A DNA stretch of 64,000 bases from DATAPD01 sp036265385 (GCA_036265385.1 DATAPD010000008.1:173487-237486); one strand, 5' to 3'; counted from the stretch's first letter, positions 1 through 8,807 are shown. Translations and numbers: made by a program. The notes: generated from the sequence alone by a model not told the origin.

Positions 1-351
1 TTCAAACATCACTCGAATGGAAAACAATTCGCAGACATTCAAAGCGTCTTTGCGGGCCACGCGCTCGGCCACGGCTTGACCACATTCAAAGCGCGCGGTT
101 GGCTCAAAGTAGGCGCACTGCTTGCACGAGTGGAGTTCAAATCCACATTTTGGGCAGGTCCCGAGCGGATTGCTCAAGGATTGAAGAAGAATCCCACACT
201 GAGCGCAGCGCGAGACCGAGCGTGTACCGGGCATGTTCAGCGGCCTAGGCCCAAAAGTCGTGTCGCGCTTCGGCCCGGGATCGGAGCGTTTTACTTGCGG
301 CTTGTCCGGGCTGTCCTGGTATCCGCGCTGACGATATTTACGATCAGACAC
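1..351 (-). CDS. Zinc-ribbon protein, partial (runs off left edge)
   Basis: The reverse strand is open from a GTG at 351 to the window edge (117 codons, no stop), so the 3' end is missing. A strong AGGAGG ribosome binding site lies about 7 nt upstream of the GTG. The first 50 residues are basic and probably disordered (MSDRKYRQRGYQD...). They are followed by a zinc-ribbon-like set of cysteines: CAQC, then CPKC, then CKQC and a further Cys. This pattern suggests a metal-binding, perhaps nucleic-acid-binding, small cytoplasmic protein. It is transcribed divergently from the YtxH gene at 498. I cannot name a function; its reality rests on the Shine-Dalgarno sequence, the open frame and the cysteine pattern. 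Confidence 0.75.
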   Translation of the reverse strand, partial: MSDRKYRQRGYQDSPDKPQVKRSDPGPKRDTTFGPRPLNMPGTRSVSRCAQCGILLQSLSNPLGTCPKCGFELHSCKQCAYFEPTARFECGQAVAERVARKDALNVCELFSIRVMFE

Positions 352-497
352 TAACTACCTCCTGGCGATCTTCATTGTGCGCTAGATCATTGCCCTAAAC
401 CAATACCTGAGTTTTTCCGTGTAGGTAAGGTATCGCCGAATTGTATTTCGGAAAAGCGGGTGCTACCATCGACATCAATTTCAGCGGAGGGGTAAAT

Positions 498-806
498 ATG
501 TCCGATCGTGACAGCAACAGTTTCCTATGGTTCCTCGCCGGCCTAGGCGTGGGAGCTCTGGTCGGCGTTTTGTACGCGCCCTACTCAGGTGAGGAGACGC
601 GCGAGGTTTTACGGTCTAAAGCAGATGAAGGACGCGATTATCTGCGCGAGCGCGCCAAGCGTGCGAAAGAGCAGGCCTCTGATTGGGCCGACCGCGGCCG
701 AGATGTGGTCAACCAGCAGAAAGAGCAGTTCCGAGCCGCTTACGAAGCCGGACGCCAAGCTTACAAGGAATCGACCAGCGACACTGGTGTGGCAAAGAAT
801 TTGTAA
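498..806 (+). CDS. YtxH-domain membrane-associated protein
   Basis: A 102-residue protein starting at the ATG at 498, which has a GGAGGGG site just upstream; an in-frame ATG at 441 lacks one. Residues 8-28 form one membrane segment with small residues (FLAGLGVGALVGVLYAPYSG). A long, charged, Ala/Arg/Glu-rich helix follows, likely coiled coil. This TM plus APYSGEETR boundary and amphipathic helix is the hallmark of the YtxH (general stress/gas-vesicle-like) family. The family has no firm biochemical role; members are often envelope-stress associated. The next gene, 38 nt downstream, encodes another small TM-plus-coiled-coil protein, so the two probably form an operon. Confidence 0.85.
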   Translation: MSDRDSNSFLWFLAGLGVGALVGVLYAPYSGEETREVLRSKADEGRDYLRERAKRAKEQASDWADRGRDVVNQQKEQFRAAYEAGRQAYKESTSDTGVAKNL

Positions 807-844
807 CCTGCGCGACCGATCCAGTCGGAAGGTGTGACACACGA

Positions 845-1348
845 ATGGAGACTTACTTACCTGCTTTCGTCGGTGTGACTGCTGGAGCAGTGCTGCTTCA
901 GGCATTGATTCTCGTCGCGCTTTATCTTTCTGTGCGTAAGACTACGTCACGCCTTGAGGCGCTAGCAGAAGAAGTAAAGACCAAGGCTCTTCCAACCATC
1001 GAGCAAGCCAATTCGCTAATGGTTGACCTCAAACCAAAAATTGAGACCGTTGCTGCAAACATCACCGACACTAGCAACACCGTGAAAGCGCAATTGACGC
1101 GAATCGATGCAACAGTAGGCGATGTGCTCGATCGAACTCGGCTTCAGGTGATTCGAGCGGATGAACTACTCAGCCGGACGATGGATCGCGTAGAAGAAAC
1201 GAGCGAAATGGTGCATCGCACTGTGATCTCGCCGGTACGTCAGGTATCAGGATTGGTTCAAGGCTTGAGCGCGGGAGTAGAGTACTTCTTTGGACAACGC
1301 CGTCGTCGCGACAACGTGGGTGTGCCGCAAGACGAGCTGTTCATCTAG
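845..1348 (+). CDS. DUF948-like membrane-anchored coiled-coil protein
   Basis: A 167-residue protein (start METYLPAF). Residues 5-27 form an N-terminal membrane segment. A long helical region with heptad-like spacing follows (TIEQANSLMVDLKPKIETV...), then a basic tail with FFGQRRRR. This organisation resembles DUF948 proteins, which commonly sit next to YtxH genes as here. The frame stays open upstream to 683, but that part overlaps the YtxH gene and is not credible. A GGAAGG lies about 10 nt before the chosen ATG. The role is unknown; membrane anchoring on the cytoplasmic side is inferred from the positive C-terminus. It ends just before a strong bidirectional hairpin. Confidence 0.8.
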   Translation: METYLPAFVGVTAGAVLLQALILVALYLSVRKTTSRLEALAEEVKTKALPTIEQANSLMVDLKPKIETVAANITDTSNTVKAQLTRIDATVGDVLDRTRLQVIRADELLSRTMDRVEETSEMVHRTVISPVRQVSGLVQGLSAGVEYFFGQRRRRDNVGVPQDELFI

Positions 1349-1366
1349 TCCAAACTTCACGAAAGT

Positions 1367-1394
1367 AATGGGCAGCGCGAAAACGCTGCCCATT
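1367..1394. terminator. Bidirectional terminator between convergent genes
   Basis: A perfect 11-bp inverted repeat (AATGGGCAGCG / CGCTGCCCATT) with a 6-nt CGAAAA loop lies between the convergent DUF948-like gene and the permease gene. The plus-strand side is followed by a T-rich stretch. It probably ends transcription from both sides. Confidence 0.85.
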
Positions 1395-1411
1395 CTTGTT
1401 GTGCAAAAGGT

Positions 1412-2302
1412 CTAGTGGCGTCCGTGCAGAACCCGTTCTCGCTCGACTTCCGCTGACGCCGCTCCCTCCAGAGTATGTGCCTTCTTCCCGTGAAAAAAAA
1501 TCAAGTGCGCGATGAACATCAGGATCAATACTGCTCCGAAAGTGCACACGATGGTCGCGCCAGTTGGCAGATCAAGCAGGACCGAGAAATAGACTCCCAA
1601 CGCTGAGACCAGCGTTCCCATCGTCCAACCGATCGCGAGGCGTGGACCAACACGGTCTGCAAACAGCATCGCGCCCACAGACGGCACGATGAGATAGCAA
1701 AAAACAAGCAACACACCTGCGATGGAAACCGAGGACGTAACAACAAATCCGAAGGAAGCGTAGAAGAGGAAGTCCCAGAACCGGATGCTCATTCCTTGCG
1801 CTTCGGCGCCAGAGGGATTAGTCGAGATCAACAGGAATTTTCGACGAAAGATGTAATGGAAGAGCCCGATAACTCCGTAGAGTATCGCCGTTTTCCCAAC
1901 CTCCGGCTTTGAGACCGCGAGGATGTTGCCGACCAGCATGTCTTTCAAGTGTTCAGTTTCGCCGGTAGCCTTGCTCATCGCCACAATCGCTGCCGCCGAT
2001 GCAACTGCATAGGCGATTCCGATAAAGGCTTCTTGTGGGATGTGTCCGCGTCGCGTGCGAGCAAGGGAAAAGATTGCCGCTCCCAGGAACGTGAAAGCTA
2101 GGCTTAAGAAGTAGGCGCTCCGCCCATGCGGATCCATGCCGATCAGAATGGCGATGGTCGCGCCGAGTGCGGCAATCTGAGCCAGAGCCAAGTCGACGAA
2201 AATCACGCCTCGTTCCACGACGTGCACCCCGAGGTAGGCGTGGATTCCGGTCAAGATCAGGCTAGCCAAAAATGGCCAAAATAAAAAAGGTAATATCTCC
2301 AT
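1412..2302 (-). CDS. znuB: Metal (Zn/Mn) ABC transporter permease, ZnuB family
   Basis: A 296-residue integral membrane protein with about eight hydrophobic segments. It has the ABC-3 permease family's typical start (LASLILTGIHAYLGVHVVERGVIFVDLALAQIAALG, of which VFVDLALAQ-like sequence is the family signature). These permeases form the membrane channel for zinc or manganese taken up from a periplasmic binding protein. The C-terminus is extended by a cytoplasmic His/Glu-rich tail (FFHGKKAHTLEGAASAEVERER). It lies 15 nt downstream of the binding-protein gene. No ATPase gene (znuC) is present next to it. Whether the substrate is Zn or Mn cannot be decided from the sequence. Confidence 0.88.
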   Translation of the reverse strand: MEILPFLFWPFLASLILTGIHAYLGVHVVERGVIFVDLALAQIAALGATIAILIGMDPHGRSAYFLSLAFTFLGAAIFSLARTRRGHIPQEAFIGIAYAVASAAAIVAMSKATGETEHLKDMLVGNILAVSKPEVGKTAILYGVIGLFHYIFRRKFLLISTNPSGAEAQGMSIRFWDFLFYASFGFVVTSSVSIAGVLLVFCYLIVPSVGAMLFADRVGPRLAIGWTMGTLVSALGVYFSVLLDLPTGATIVCTFGAVLILMFIAHLIFFHGKKAHTLEGAASAEVERERVLHGRH

Positions 2303-2317
2303 TTGTCCCTGCTCTCC

Positions 2318-3268
2318 TTACTGCGGATAGGATTGGAAGGCCTTCATCAGCAGTCCAATGTCATAGTCAAAAAGCTTAAAATAATCCGTGACATCTTTTT
2401 CGCCTCCGACCGACGGCAAGTATTCGACGACTGCACCTCCCGTTTCGCGAGCAATCGAATCCGGAGTTTTTCGATCGAAGTACGGCTCGACCATGATGAT
2501 TTTGCAATTTTCTCGTTTCATCTGGCCGATCAACTCGATCGTGTGACTGGGCGTCGGCGGAATGCCCGGACGCGGTTCCACATATCCAATCACATTCAGT
2601 CCAAAGTGATGCGCGAAGTTCGGCAAGGAGTTGTGGTATGTAACCACTTTGCGGCCTTTAAACGGTTTCATCGCCGCATCCCATTTTTGCTCCGCCGCGC
2701 TTAGCCGTTTGTCGAAATCCTGAAAACGTTGTTGGTAGTAAGAGGCATTCGGCGGATCCATTTCTGCGAACTTGCTGGCAATTCCCTTCGCGATCCGGCG
2801 GCCATTAGCAGGATCGAGCCAATAATGCGGATTGCCTAGTGGATGCACATCTCCCATGGCCCTCGTTACGGGCCCGGTAGGTACGTCCAGGATCTCGGCG
2901 AATTGAGAGGCATCGAGGTATCCAGCAGCGCCAGCTTGCACTTTGGGATTGCCGCTCTGAGTGATGAGTGGGGGCAGCCAACCGATTTCGAGTTGCAAGC
3001 CGACCACGATCAACAGATCGGCTTGGCGCAGTCTCAAAAGAAAACTGGGCTTCGCCTCTACGAAGTGCGGGTCCTGGTAGCCACGTGCTATCGATTCAAC
3101 CGACACGTTGTCGCCGCCGACTTCCTGTGCCAATGCCGCCATATCGGTGGTTGATGTGACGACGCTGAGTTTCTTCGCGTATGCGGGCAGTCCGGCCAAG
3201 CACAGGACCAGTGCCAGCATGATCAGTGCTTGGCAGAATCTTTTTGATGGAATCGAAAACTTTTTCAA
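2318..3268 (-). CDS. znuA: Zinc/manganese ABC transporter substrate-binding protein
   Basis: A 316-residue exported protein. The N-terminus (about 31 residues, ending LPAYA) is a Sec signal peptide. The mature part follows the cluster A-I metal-binding-protein fold, with likely metal ligands in PHFVEAKPS, GNPHYWLDP and TYHNSLPNFAHHFGL and an acidic residue near the C-terminus. The His-rich loop seen in many zinc-specific ZnuA proteins is absent, so manganese cannot be excluded. The gene sits between a porin-like gene (9 nt upstream) and the permease gene, so it delivers metal from periplasm to permease. Confidence 0.9.
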   Translation of the reverse strand: MKKFSIPSKRFCQALIMLALVLCLAGLPAYAKKLSVVTSTTDMAALAQEVGGDNVSVESIARGYQDPHFVEAKPSFLLRLRQADLLIVVGLQLEIGWLPPLITQSGNPKVQAGAAGYLDASQFAEILDVPTGPVTRAMGDVHPLGNPHYWLDPANGRRIAKGIASKFAEMDPPNASYYQQRFQDFDKRLSAAEQKWDAAMKPFKGRKVVTYHNSLPNFAHHFGLNVIGYVEPRPGIPPTPSHTIELIGQMKRENCKIIMVEPYFDRKTPDSIARETGGAVVEYLPSVGGEKDVTDYFKLFDYDIGLLMKAFQSYPQ

Positions 3269-3277
3269 GTGATTCTC

Positions 3278-4600
3278 CTAAAAGGGGTGCGCCCCATGCG
3301 CTCCCAGAGAGAACAGAATCTGGAAGAGCAGTTCGTTCGTCTTGATGTCATTGGCATAGTTCGTGAAACGATATTGTCCGCGAATCTGGCTAAATTCGCT
3401 CGGCCAATACGTGAGAATAATCGAGCCGCCTTTGTCTGTAAGCGAAGCGTCACGGGCCCTGTCGGACCAGTCGAAGCGACCACCCATGAACCAGCGGCGT
3501 GCCAACTGGTACTCGCCGGACGTATAGAAGCCGAATGCCCTTTGTTCGGTTGGAAGCTGCTGCCGCTGACTCCAGATGAACTCGTTGCGCGAAACGAACG
3601 AGTGATAGATCGATCGGCGCAATGGTTTCCATCGCAGAGTGGCATCGATCCCGTATAAGCTTGTGATTAGATTTGGACCGGCATCGTTGTGTCCACGTCC
3701 ATAGGACAACCCAATATCGAGATTTGTGGACTCCGAAATGTCTTTGTAGGCGCGCAGATGAGCAACTGTGCTCACGTCACTCTTGCGTTCCGCTTGAAAG
3801 ACGTTTTGATCACCTTCGCCTGAATCGCCATGGAACACCTGCCCCGTCAAATTGAGATAGATTCCCTTCGGCGCTGGTATGACGTGATCAATAGAAAAAC
3901 CGGCATCGTCGATACCGTCTTCGCCAGCCACCAGGCTGTTGGTGACAAGTGGCCGATCAACAAACGGCAAAACGTGATTGTGCATCGCATTCATCTTGCC
4001 GAAGGCGGCACGCATCTTCCCTGCCCTTGCAACAAAACCGGCCGGTAAAGACGTAAACGTGATATATCCCTCTTCCAGGTTCACGCCTTGTTCCCCAAAA
4101 CTCAGGAAGAAGTCCCCGCGTGCGTAGGGATCGATAATCGCCTGAAGTCCAATCTCCGATTCATGCATTTGGAGAGATGGCGACGGCTGAACCGTGTTGC
4201 GGCCTGCAATGCCAATAAAATCTCCAATCACGCTTATGTCTGGATTCAAAACCTTGGCTGCGGAAGCGCCCGCGCCACCAATAACCCCACCTGACGAAGG
4301 GGTGACACTCGCCGTCTGAGGCACTTCAGTAGCAGGTGCCGCTGCGGGTTGATTTGCCGCAGCTTCCTGTGCAGGTGCTGGAGCAGTTGCTCCTGACGGA
4401 GCTGGCGCAGCACCGCCTTGCGCTGCTTGTTCTTTCAGGATTCGCACTTGCCCTTCGAGCGCGATAATGCGGTCCTCAAGATCGCGAATCTTTTGTTCCA
4501 TTGCGGACGAATCTGAACCGCTGCCTTGCGATGCCGGTTCTTGGGCTAGAGCCAGCCCGGCACAGCTGAGCAAAAATAAGCCAATAAAAAGCTGCTTCAT
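3278..4600 (-). CDS. Porin-like outer-membrane beta-barrel protein of the metal uptake operon
   Basis: A 440-residue protein with a Sec signal (MKQLFIGLFLLSCAGLALA|QE), then a coiled coil (residues about 30-65, MEQKIRDLEDRIIALEGQVR), then a 60-residue Ala/Pro-rich linker. The rest is aromatic-rich, alternating sequence typical of a beta-barrel and ends in Phe (GAHGAHPF), the usual barrel-assembly signal. This layout recalls OprP/OprB-like and zinc-regulated outer-membrane proteins. Position as first gene before ZnuA and ZnuB suggests it lets metal cross the outer membrane. That role is inferred from context only; no metal site is recognisable beyond the terminal histidines. Confidence 0.75.
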   Translation of the reverse strand: MKQLFIGLFLLSCAGLALAQEPASQGSGSDSSAMEQKIRDLEDRIIALEGQVRILKEQAAQGGAAPAPSGATAPAPAQEAAANQPAAAPATEVPQTASVTPSSGGVIGGAGASAAKVLNPDISVIGDFIGIAGRNTVQPSPSLQMHESEIGLQAIIDPYARGDFFLSFGEQGVNLEEGYITFTSLPAGFVARAGKMRAAFGKMNAMHNHVLPFVDRPLVTNSLVAGEDGIDDAGFSIDHVIPAPKGIYLNLTGQVFHGDSGEGDQNVFQAERKSDVSTVAHLRAYKDISESTNLDIGLSYGRGHNDAGPNLITSLYGIDATLRWKPLRRSIYHSFVSRNEFIWSQRQQLPTEQRAFGFYTSGEYQLARRWFMGGRFDWSDRARDASLTDKGGSIILTYWPSEFSQIRGQYRFTNYANDIKTNELLFQILFSLGAHGAHPF

Positions 4601-4667
4601 AACTCACTCCTAAACCGAGGTCGCGCGTGTTAATGGAAAGCGACACGCCGTACAAAGAATGCTTGGG

Positions 4668-4997
4668 TTAAAGGGAGTGCAGGGCCGGAGGCGGACGGAG
4701 GTAGAAACCGAAGCGGCGGGGCGCATGAATCGGAGATCTCTCGCCAGTAACTGGATACTCAGGAGCGATCGTTAGACCGCTGAAAAGAAGCATCAAACTC
4801 AACACTGCGATCGAGCAGCCGATGATGCAGGTCATACAGACCGGACTCAATGAAGAAGAAACTGCCGTTTCTCCAGCATGGGCTAACGCTGTTCCGCAGT
4901 TATGCAAGGGGATTAATACAGTCACTGTAAGCAGCAGAATGACGGTCGCAGTTGCGATACCGACCCGGCTCCAGTGAGTGTGAAGGCAATCAAACAC
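4668..4997 (-). CDS. Small membrane protein at head of metal uptake operon
   Basis: A 109-residue protein with two hydrophobic segments (about residues 12-30 and 53-77) and a Cys-rich stretch between and within them (CMTCIIGC). The C-terminal tail is basic and rich in proline and ends FYLRPPPALHSL. It is reminiscent of DUF2946-type proteins that accompany metal transport genes, but I do not recognise it firmly. It is co-directional with the porin-like, znuA and znuB genes, 67 nt upstream of the porin-like gene. Two inverted repeats lie just upstream of its start. A role in metal handling is an inference from position. Confidence 0.6.
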   Translation of the reverse strand: MFDCLHTHWSRVGIATATVILLLTVTVLIPLHNCGTALAHAGETAVSSSLSPVCMTCIIGCSIAVLSLMLLFSGLTIAPEYPVTGERSPIHAPRRFGFYLRPPPALHSL

Positions 4998-5011
4998 GGT
5001 ATTTCTTCTCT

Positions 5012-5081
5012 TTGATGCAAGAAGCCAGCATCAAGTGTTGCAATCTGGTGAACTGTTGATTTTAGCGATTTTACCATCAAC
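5012..5081. promoter_or_regulatory. Two inverted repeats upstream of metal uptake operon (possible metalloregulator sites)
   Basis: Within 70 bp upstream of the 4997 start there are two dyads sharing TTGAT/ATCAA half sites: TTGATGC-N9-GCATCAA (5012-5034) and GTTGAT-N15-ATCAAC (5055-5081). Metal uptake genes are commonly controlled by Zur, Fur or MntR family repressors binding dyads. Neither repeat matches a consensus I know well, so this is a candidate only. Confidence 0.4.
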
Positions 5082-5162
5082 TCCTCGGGTGACCCGATTA
5101 CCAGAGTGCAGAGACGCCCAAGGGATAGGTAAGGGCTCTCGATACTTTAGAGGCCAACGTCT

Positions 5163-6047
5163 TCAGCCTTTACCGTTCTTCATGAGGAGCGACCGAGCCG
5201 TTTCCAGTTCTTTCCGTTTCTCCTTTTCGACCTTTGGATAATCCAGCTTCAGGCTCCCCAGGGCATCGATGATTGCGCCCGCGATGACCACTCTGGAGTA
5301 CCACTTGTGATCGGCCGGCACGACGTACCACGGTGCATGCGGCTTCGCAGTGTGACGGATCATATCTTCGTAAGCACTCATGTAGTCATTCCATAAAGCT
5401 CTTTCCTTGACGTCGGAGGCGGAAAATTTCCAATTCTTTTCCGGCTCGTCCAGCCTGGAAAGGAACCGTCTTTTCTGTTCTTTTTTAGAAAGATTGAGGA
5501 AGAACTTGAGAATCAAAAATCCCTGTCGATGGAAGTATCTTTCTAGAGAACAAATGTCCTCATAACGGTCTTTCCAGATTTCCTTGGTGACAAATTGCTT
5601 CGGAATACGTTGGGTTGCAAGAAACTGCGGATGGACGCGAACCACAAGCACCTCTTCGTAGTAGGAACGATTGAAGATACCTATCCGACCACGTTCGGGT
5701 AGGCAGCGCGAAGTTCGCCAAAGGAAGTCGTGGTCGAGTTCTTCGACCGAAGGCTGCTTGAATGAATAAACCTGTACGCCTTGTGGATTCACTCCGGACA
5801 TGACGTGCTTGATAGCGCCATCTTTTCCGGCGGCATCCATCGCTTGGAAAATAACCAGAACTCCCCACTGGTCCTGCGCATAAAGCTTATCTTGCAGCTC
5901 CGCGAGACGAAGCACGCCGTCTTTGAGAAGGTCGGAAGACTTGGAATCATGCTTTAATCCCCCGGTGTCAGCAGGGTCGTGATCTTTCAAACGAAACTTA
6001 CCACCATCTTCAACGCGATGGGCCGCGATCGCTTTGTTCAGCTTCAT
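5163..6047 (-). CDS. ppk2: Polyphosphate kinase 2 family protein
   Basis: A 294-residue cytoplasmic enzyme of the PPK2 family, which moves phosphate between polyphosphate and nucleotides (AMP, ADP or GDP). Recognisable motifs are the Walker A loop FQAMDAAGKDGAIKHV (around residue 67), the lid/Walker B region GRIGIFNRSYYEEVLVVRVHP, and the basic DRYEDICSLERYF and KKEQKRRFLSRLD segments. Length and single-domain form match short PPK2 enzymes, which often use polyphosphate to make ADP/ATP. Whether it prefers AMP or ADP cannot be read from sequence. It stands alone, transcribed toward the metal operon's upstream region. Confidence 0.93.
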   Translation of the reverse strand: MKLNKAIAAHRVEDGGKFRLKDHDPADTGGLKHDSKSSDLLKDGVLRLAELQDKLYAQDQWGVLVIFQAMDAAGKDGAIKHVMSGVNPQGVQVYSFKQPSVEELDHDFLWRTSRCLPERGRIGIFNRSYYEEVLVVRVHPQFLATQRIPKQFVTKEIWKDRYEDICSLERYFHRQGFLILKFFLNLSKKEQKRRFLSRLDEPEKNWKFSASDVKERALWNDYMSAYEDMIRHTAKPHAPWYVVPADHKWYSRVVIAGAIIDALGSLKLDYPKVEKEKRKELETARSLLMKNGKG

Positions 6048-6309
6048 TTTTTAAATCCTGAAATGGACTGGGACGCCAGCAAGTCTATAACACTGAGGAC
6101 GTATGCCTTGATATAAAGCTAGAAAACAAACGATCGAAATCGAGATAACCCTTCTACTCCGTTGATAAGCGCGCCGACATCGCGTGGTACAGCGAATACC
6201 GTATTGAGAAGAAAAGTCCAAGGAGACTAAACTCCTTCGTTACTAAATGGTAAGCCCATCCCGCCTTGGGGAATTCCATTTGCAAAATTCAGATTAGTTA
6301 AAGGCCGTT

Positions 6310-6705
6310 TTGGAGCAAATGTCCTCAACTCGATTCACTGTTCTCTGCGTCGATGATGAGGATCTGCAATTGGAAGCTCGCAAGCTGCTTTTCGAAGACG
6401 AGGGTTTTCATTTCATTGGCGCTCGAAAGAGCGCTGAGGCACTTGAGCTATTTCGCTCGAGAGAGATTCATGCCGTGGTTCTTGATTATTGGATGTCGGG
6501 CAAGAATGGCTTGGTGCTAGCGGAGGAAATGAAGAGGGAGCGGCCTGACACTCCCATCATTATGCTTTCAGGGTTCGTTTCGCTTCCCGGAGAAGGTGTA
6601 GGAGTTGTGGATACCTGGCTTCAAAAGTCACGCGTTCGACCCGATGTCTTGGTTGAAAAAGTAAAGTCTCTAATCACTCGCAATCGAGCTAAAACCGGCG
6701 AATAA
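6310..6705 (+). CDS. Single-domain response regulator (CheY-like receiver)
   Basis: About 130 residues, only a receiver domain. The acidic pocket is VDDED near the N-terminus, the phosphoacceptor Asp is in VVLDYWMSGKNG, the Thr/Ser is in IIMLSGFV, and the conserved Lys is in WLQKSRV. Start is uncertain: TTG at 6310 (AAAGG upstream) or ATG at 6319 (GGAG only 3 nt away). Without an output domain it must act by protein contact. It immediately precedes the TonB receptor, YfiR and histidine-kinase genes, so it is a good candidate partner of that kinase. Confidence 0.85.
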   Translation: MEQMSSTRFTVLCVDDEDLQLEARKLLFEDEGFHFIGARKSAEALELFRSREIHAVVLDYWMSGKNGLVLAEEMKRERPDTPIIMLSGFVSLPGEGVGVVDTWLQKSRVRPDVLVEKVKSLITRNRAKTGE

Positions 6706-6746
6706 CTTTGCCCCAGCAGCTGACCTGCGACAGCAAGCTGATCAAG

Positions 6747-8807
6747 ATGACAAAGGCGTCCGGCCAAATCTACATCACGCTCCTCATAAAAATCATTGCT
6801 TTCACTTTATTTTTTTCGATTCACCCTCCAGCGATAGCCCACCCCAACACGACCGGTTCTGAAGAAGCTCAAAATCCATTCAAACAGATGACGCTCGAGC
6901 AGCTAGGTCAGATTGAAGTCACCACAGCCTCGCGCGGGCCCGAGCCTGTGTTAGATACTCCGGCAGCTGTTTACGTCATCACTCAGGAAGACATTCAGCG
7001 TTCCGGAGCAACCACCATCCCCGATGCGCTGCGTTTGGCTCCGGGGGTCGAAGTTGCCCAAGCTGACAGTCATACCTGGTCAGTGGGAATTCGTGGCTTT
7101 GGCACGAATCTCACACGCAACGTTCTTGTGCTCATCGACGGTCGCACCGTGTACACCACATTATTGGCAGGAACTTATTGGGAAGTGCAGAACGTCATGC
7201 TCGAAGACGTGGAACGCATTGAGGTAATCCGCGGGCCAGGCGCAACCATCTGGGGGCCAAATGCCGTCAACGGTGTGATCAACATCATCACGAAGAGCAC
7301 CAAGGAAACTCACGGGGCTTTGGTGAGCTCGGGCGGCGGAAATCTGGAGCAGGGATTTCTGAATGCCCGTTATGGGGGGGGCAATAACGGGGGCTTCGAT
7401 TACCGTATCTACGAACTCGGCTTTAATCGCGGACCGCAGTACCATTCTGACGATCACAACTTCGATCGCTGGCGCTCCATACAGGCCGGCTTCCGCGCCG
7501 ACTGGGCAAAGAACTCTCGCGATACTTTCACATTTCAAGGAGACATTTACGACGAGGGCTCCGGTACTGGGGTAACCGCCGCGACATACACGGCCCCCTA
7601 CTCCCAGACACTCTTTGGCACAGAACGCCTCTCGGGCGGAAACCTGCTTGCTCGATGGCAACGAGTTTTTCGAGAAGGTCAGGACTTTCAGCTACAGGTG
7701 TTCTATGACCGGACCAATCGCCACCAACCAAATTTTGCCGATTTGCGAGACACATTTGATATCGATTTCATCGATCGTTTTCGATTACCGGGGAGGCACC
7801 AGATCTCCTGGGGATTAGGTGCACGCTTTAGCCGAGGCGACAATCCCATCGTCATCACTGGATTGAGCTTTTTACCGAGCCCCAGAACCGATCGCTTGCT
7901 CACCGCATTCGTGCAAGACGAAATCACGGTGCTCGAGAAACGCCTCACGCTCAGTGTCGGCACAAAGTTCCTTGGGACGAATTACACCGGCTTGCAATTG
8001 CAACCGACTGGTCGACTGCTTTGGACTCCAACGGAGAAGCAAAGTCTCTGGTTCGCGTTCACCCATGCTGTTCGTACTCCGTCAGACGCGGAAAGAAATT
8101 TCACGCTGCTGGGGTTTACCGGTCAGGTCGTCGACGGATTGCCTTTCTTCGCTCGCTTCAACCCAAATCCAAACTTTCATTCCGAGCAACTTAACGGCTA
8201 TGAGGCTGGTTACCGGCTTCTCTTGCACGAGAATCTGTACTTCGACGTCGCCGCGTTCTACAACCACTACGGAGATCTTTTCAGTCAGGACATCACCGGA
8301 CCGCCATTCGTCGAAACCGATCCTGCCCCGACGCATTTGCTGCTTCCGGCACAGTTTGGAAACGGCCTCCTAGGCACAACAAAAGGCGTCGAGATCGCTC
8401 CCGAGTGGAGACCCTTGAAGTCTTGGCGTCTGCGGGCAGCTTATTCGTATCTGCAAATGAATATCGATAAGGCTCGTGGGTCACTCGATATCGGGACAGC
8501 TCCATTCATCGAAGGCTCCAGCCCGAAGCATCAGTTCTCGCTAGAGTCCGGATTGGATTTCGCGAAGATGTTTAGTTTCGATGTGACTTATCGTTATGTA
8601 GACGCCTTGCCGGCGCTAAACCTGCAGATCCCATCCTATTCGACAGCAGATGCCCGCTTCGACTGGCAAGTCAGTAAAGAGATCAAACTTTCCGCTGTAG
8701 GTCGAAATCTCCTCCAACCTCATCATTTCGAGTCCGGTGGTGTCGATCCCGGACCCCTGATTGGGATCAAGAGGAATGCGTACGGCCAGATTACATGGAC
8801 ACGGTGA
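6747..8807 (+). CDS. TonB-dependent outer-membrane receptor
   Basis: A 686-residue receptor if started at the ATG at 6747; a TTG at 6708 is also in frame. A signal peptide covers about residues 1-31 (…PPAIA|HPN). The plug domain is clear: LGQIEVTTASRGPEPVLDTPAA as TonB-box region, then VYVITQEDIQRSGATTIPDALR, RGFGTNLTRNVLVLIDGRTVY and VERIEVIRGPGATIWGPNAVNGVINI. The remainder is a 22-strand barrel with many aromatic residues, ending in ITWTR. Family members import siderophores, vitamin B12, metals or sugars. In this position, next to YfiR and a sensor kinase, it may have a signalling role. Substrate unknown. Confidence 0.92.
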   Translation: MTKASGQIYITLLIKIIAFTLFFSIHPPAIAHPNTTGSEEAQNPFKQMTLEQLGQIEVTTASRGPEPVLDTPAAVYVITQEDIQRSGATTIPDALRLAPGVEVAQADSHTWSVGIRGFGTNLTRNVLVLIDGRTVYTTLLAGTYWEVQNVMLEDVERIEVIRGPGATIWGPNAVNGVINIITKSTKETHGALVSSGGGNLEQGFLNARYGGGNNGGFDYRIYELGFNRGPQYHSDDHNFDRWRSIQAGFRADWAKNSRDTFTFQGDIYDEGSGTGVTAATYTAPYSQTLFGTERLSGGNLLARWQRVFREGQDFQLQVFYDRTNRHQPNFADLRDTFDIDFIDRFRLPGRHQISWGLGARFSRGDNPIVITGLSFLPSPRTDRLLTAFVQDEITVLEKRLTLSVGTKFLGTNYTGLQLQPTGRLLWTPTEKQSLWFAFTHAVRTPSDAERNFTLLGFTGQVVDGLPFFARFNPNPNFHSEQLNGYEAGYRLLLHENLYFDVAAFYNHYGDLFSQDITGPPFVETDPAPTHLLLPAQFGNGLLGTTKGVEIAPEWRPLKSWRLRAAYSYLQMNIDKARGSLDIGTAPFIEGSSPKHQFSLESGLDFAKMFSFDVTYRYVDALPALNLQIPSYSTADARFDWQVSKEIKLSAVGRNLLQPHHFESGGVDPGPLIGIKRNAYGQITWTR

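Noticed and set aside
76..354. Plus-strand frame of 92 aa at the left edge
   Set aside because: It is antisense to the zinc-ribbon gene, which has a strong ribosome site and a Cys pattern; the plus frame has neither.
683..844. N-terminal extension of the DUF948-like gene
   Set aside because: It overlaps the YtxH gene and reads as an Arg/Pro-rich shadow; the ATG at 845 with a membrane helix right after it is the natural start.
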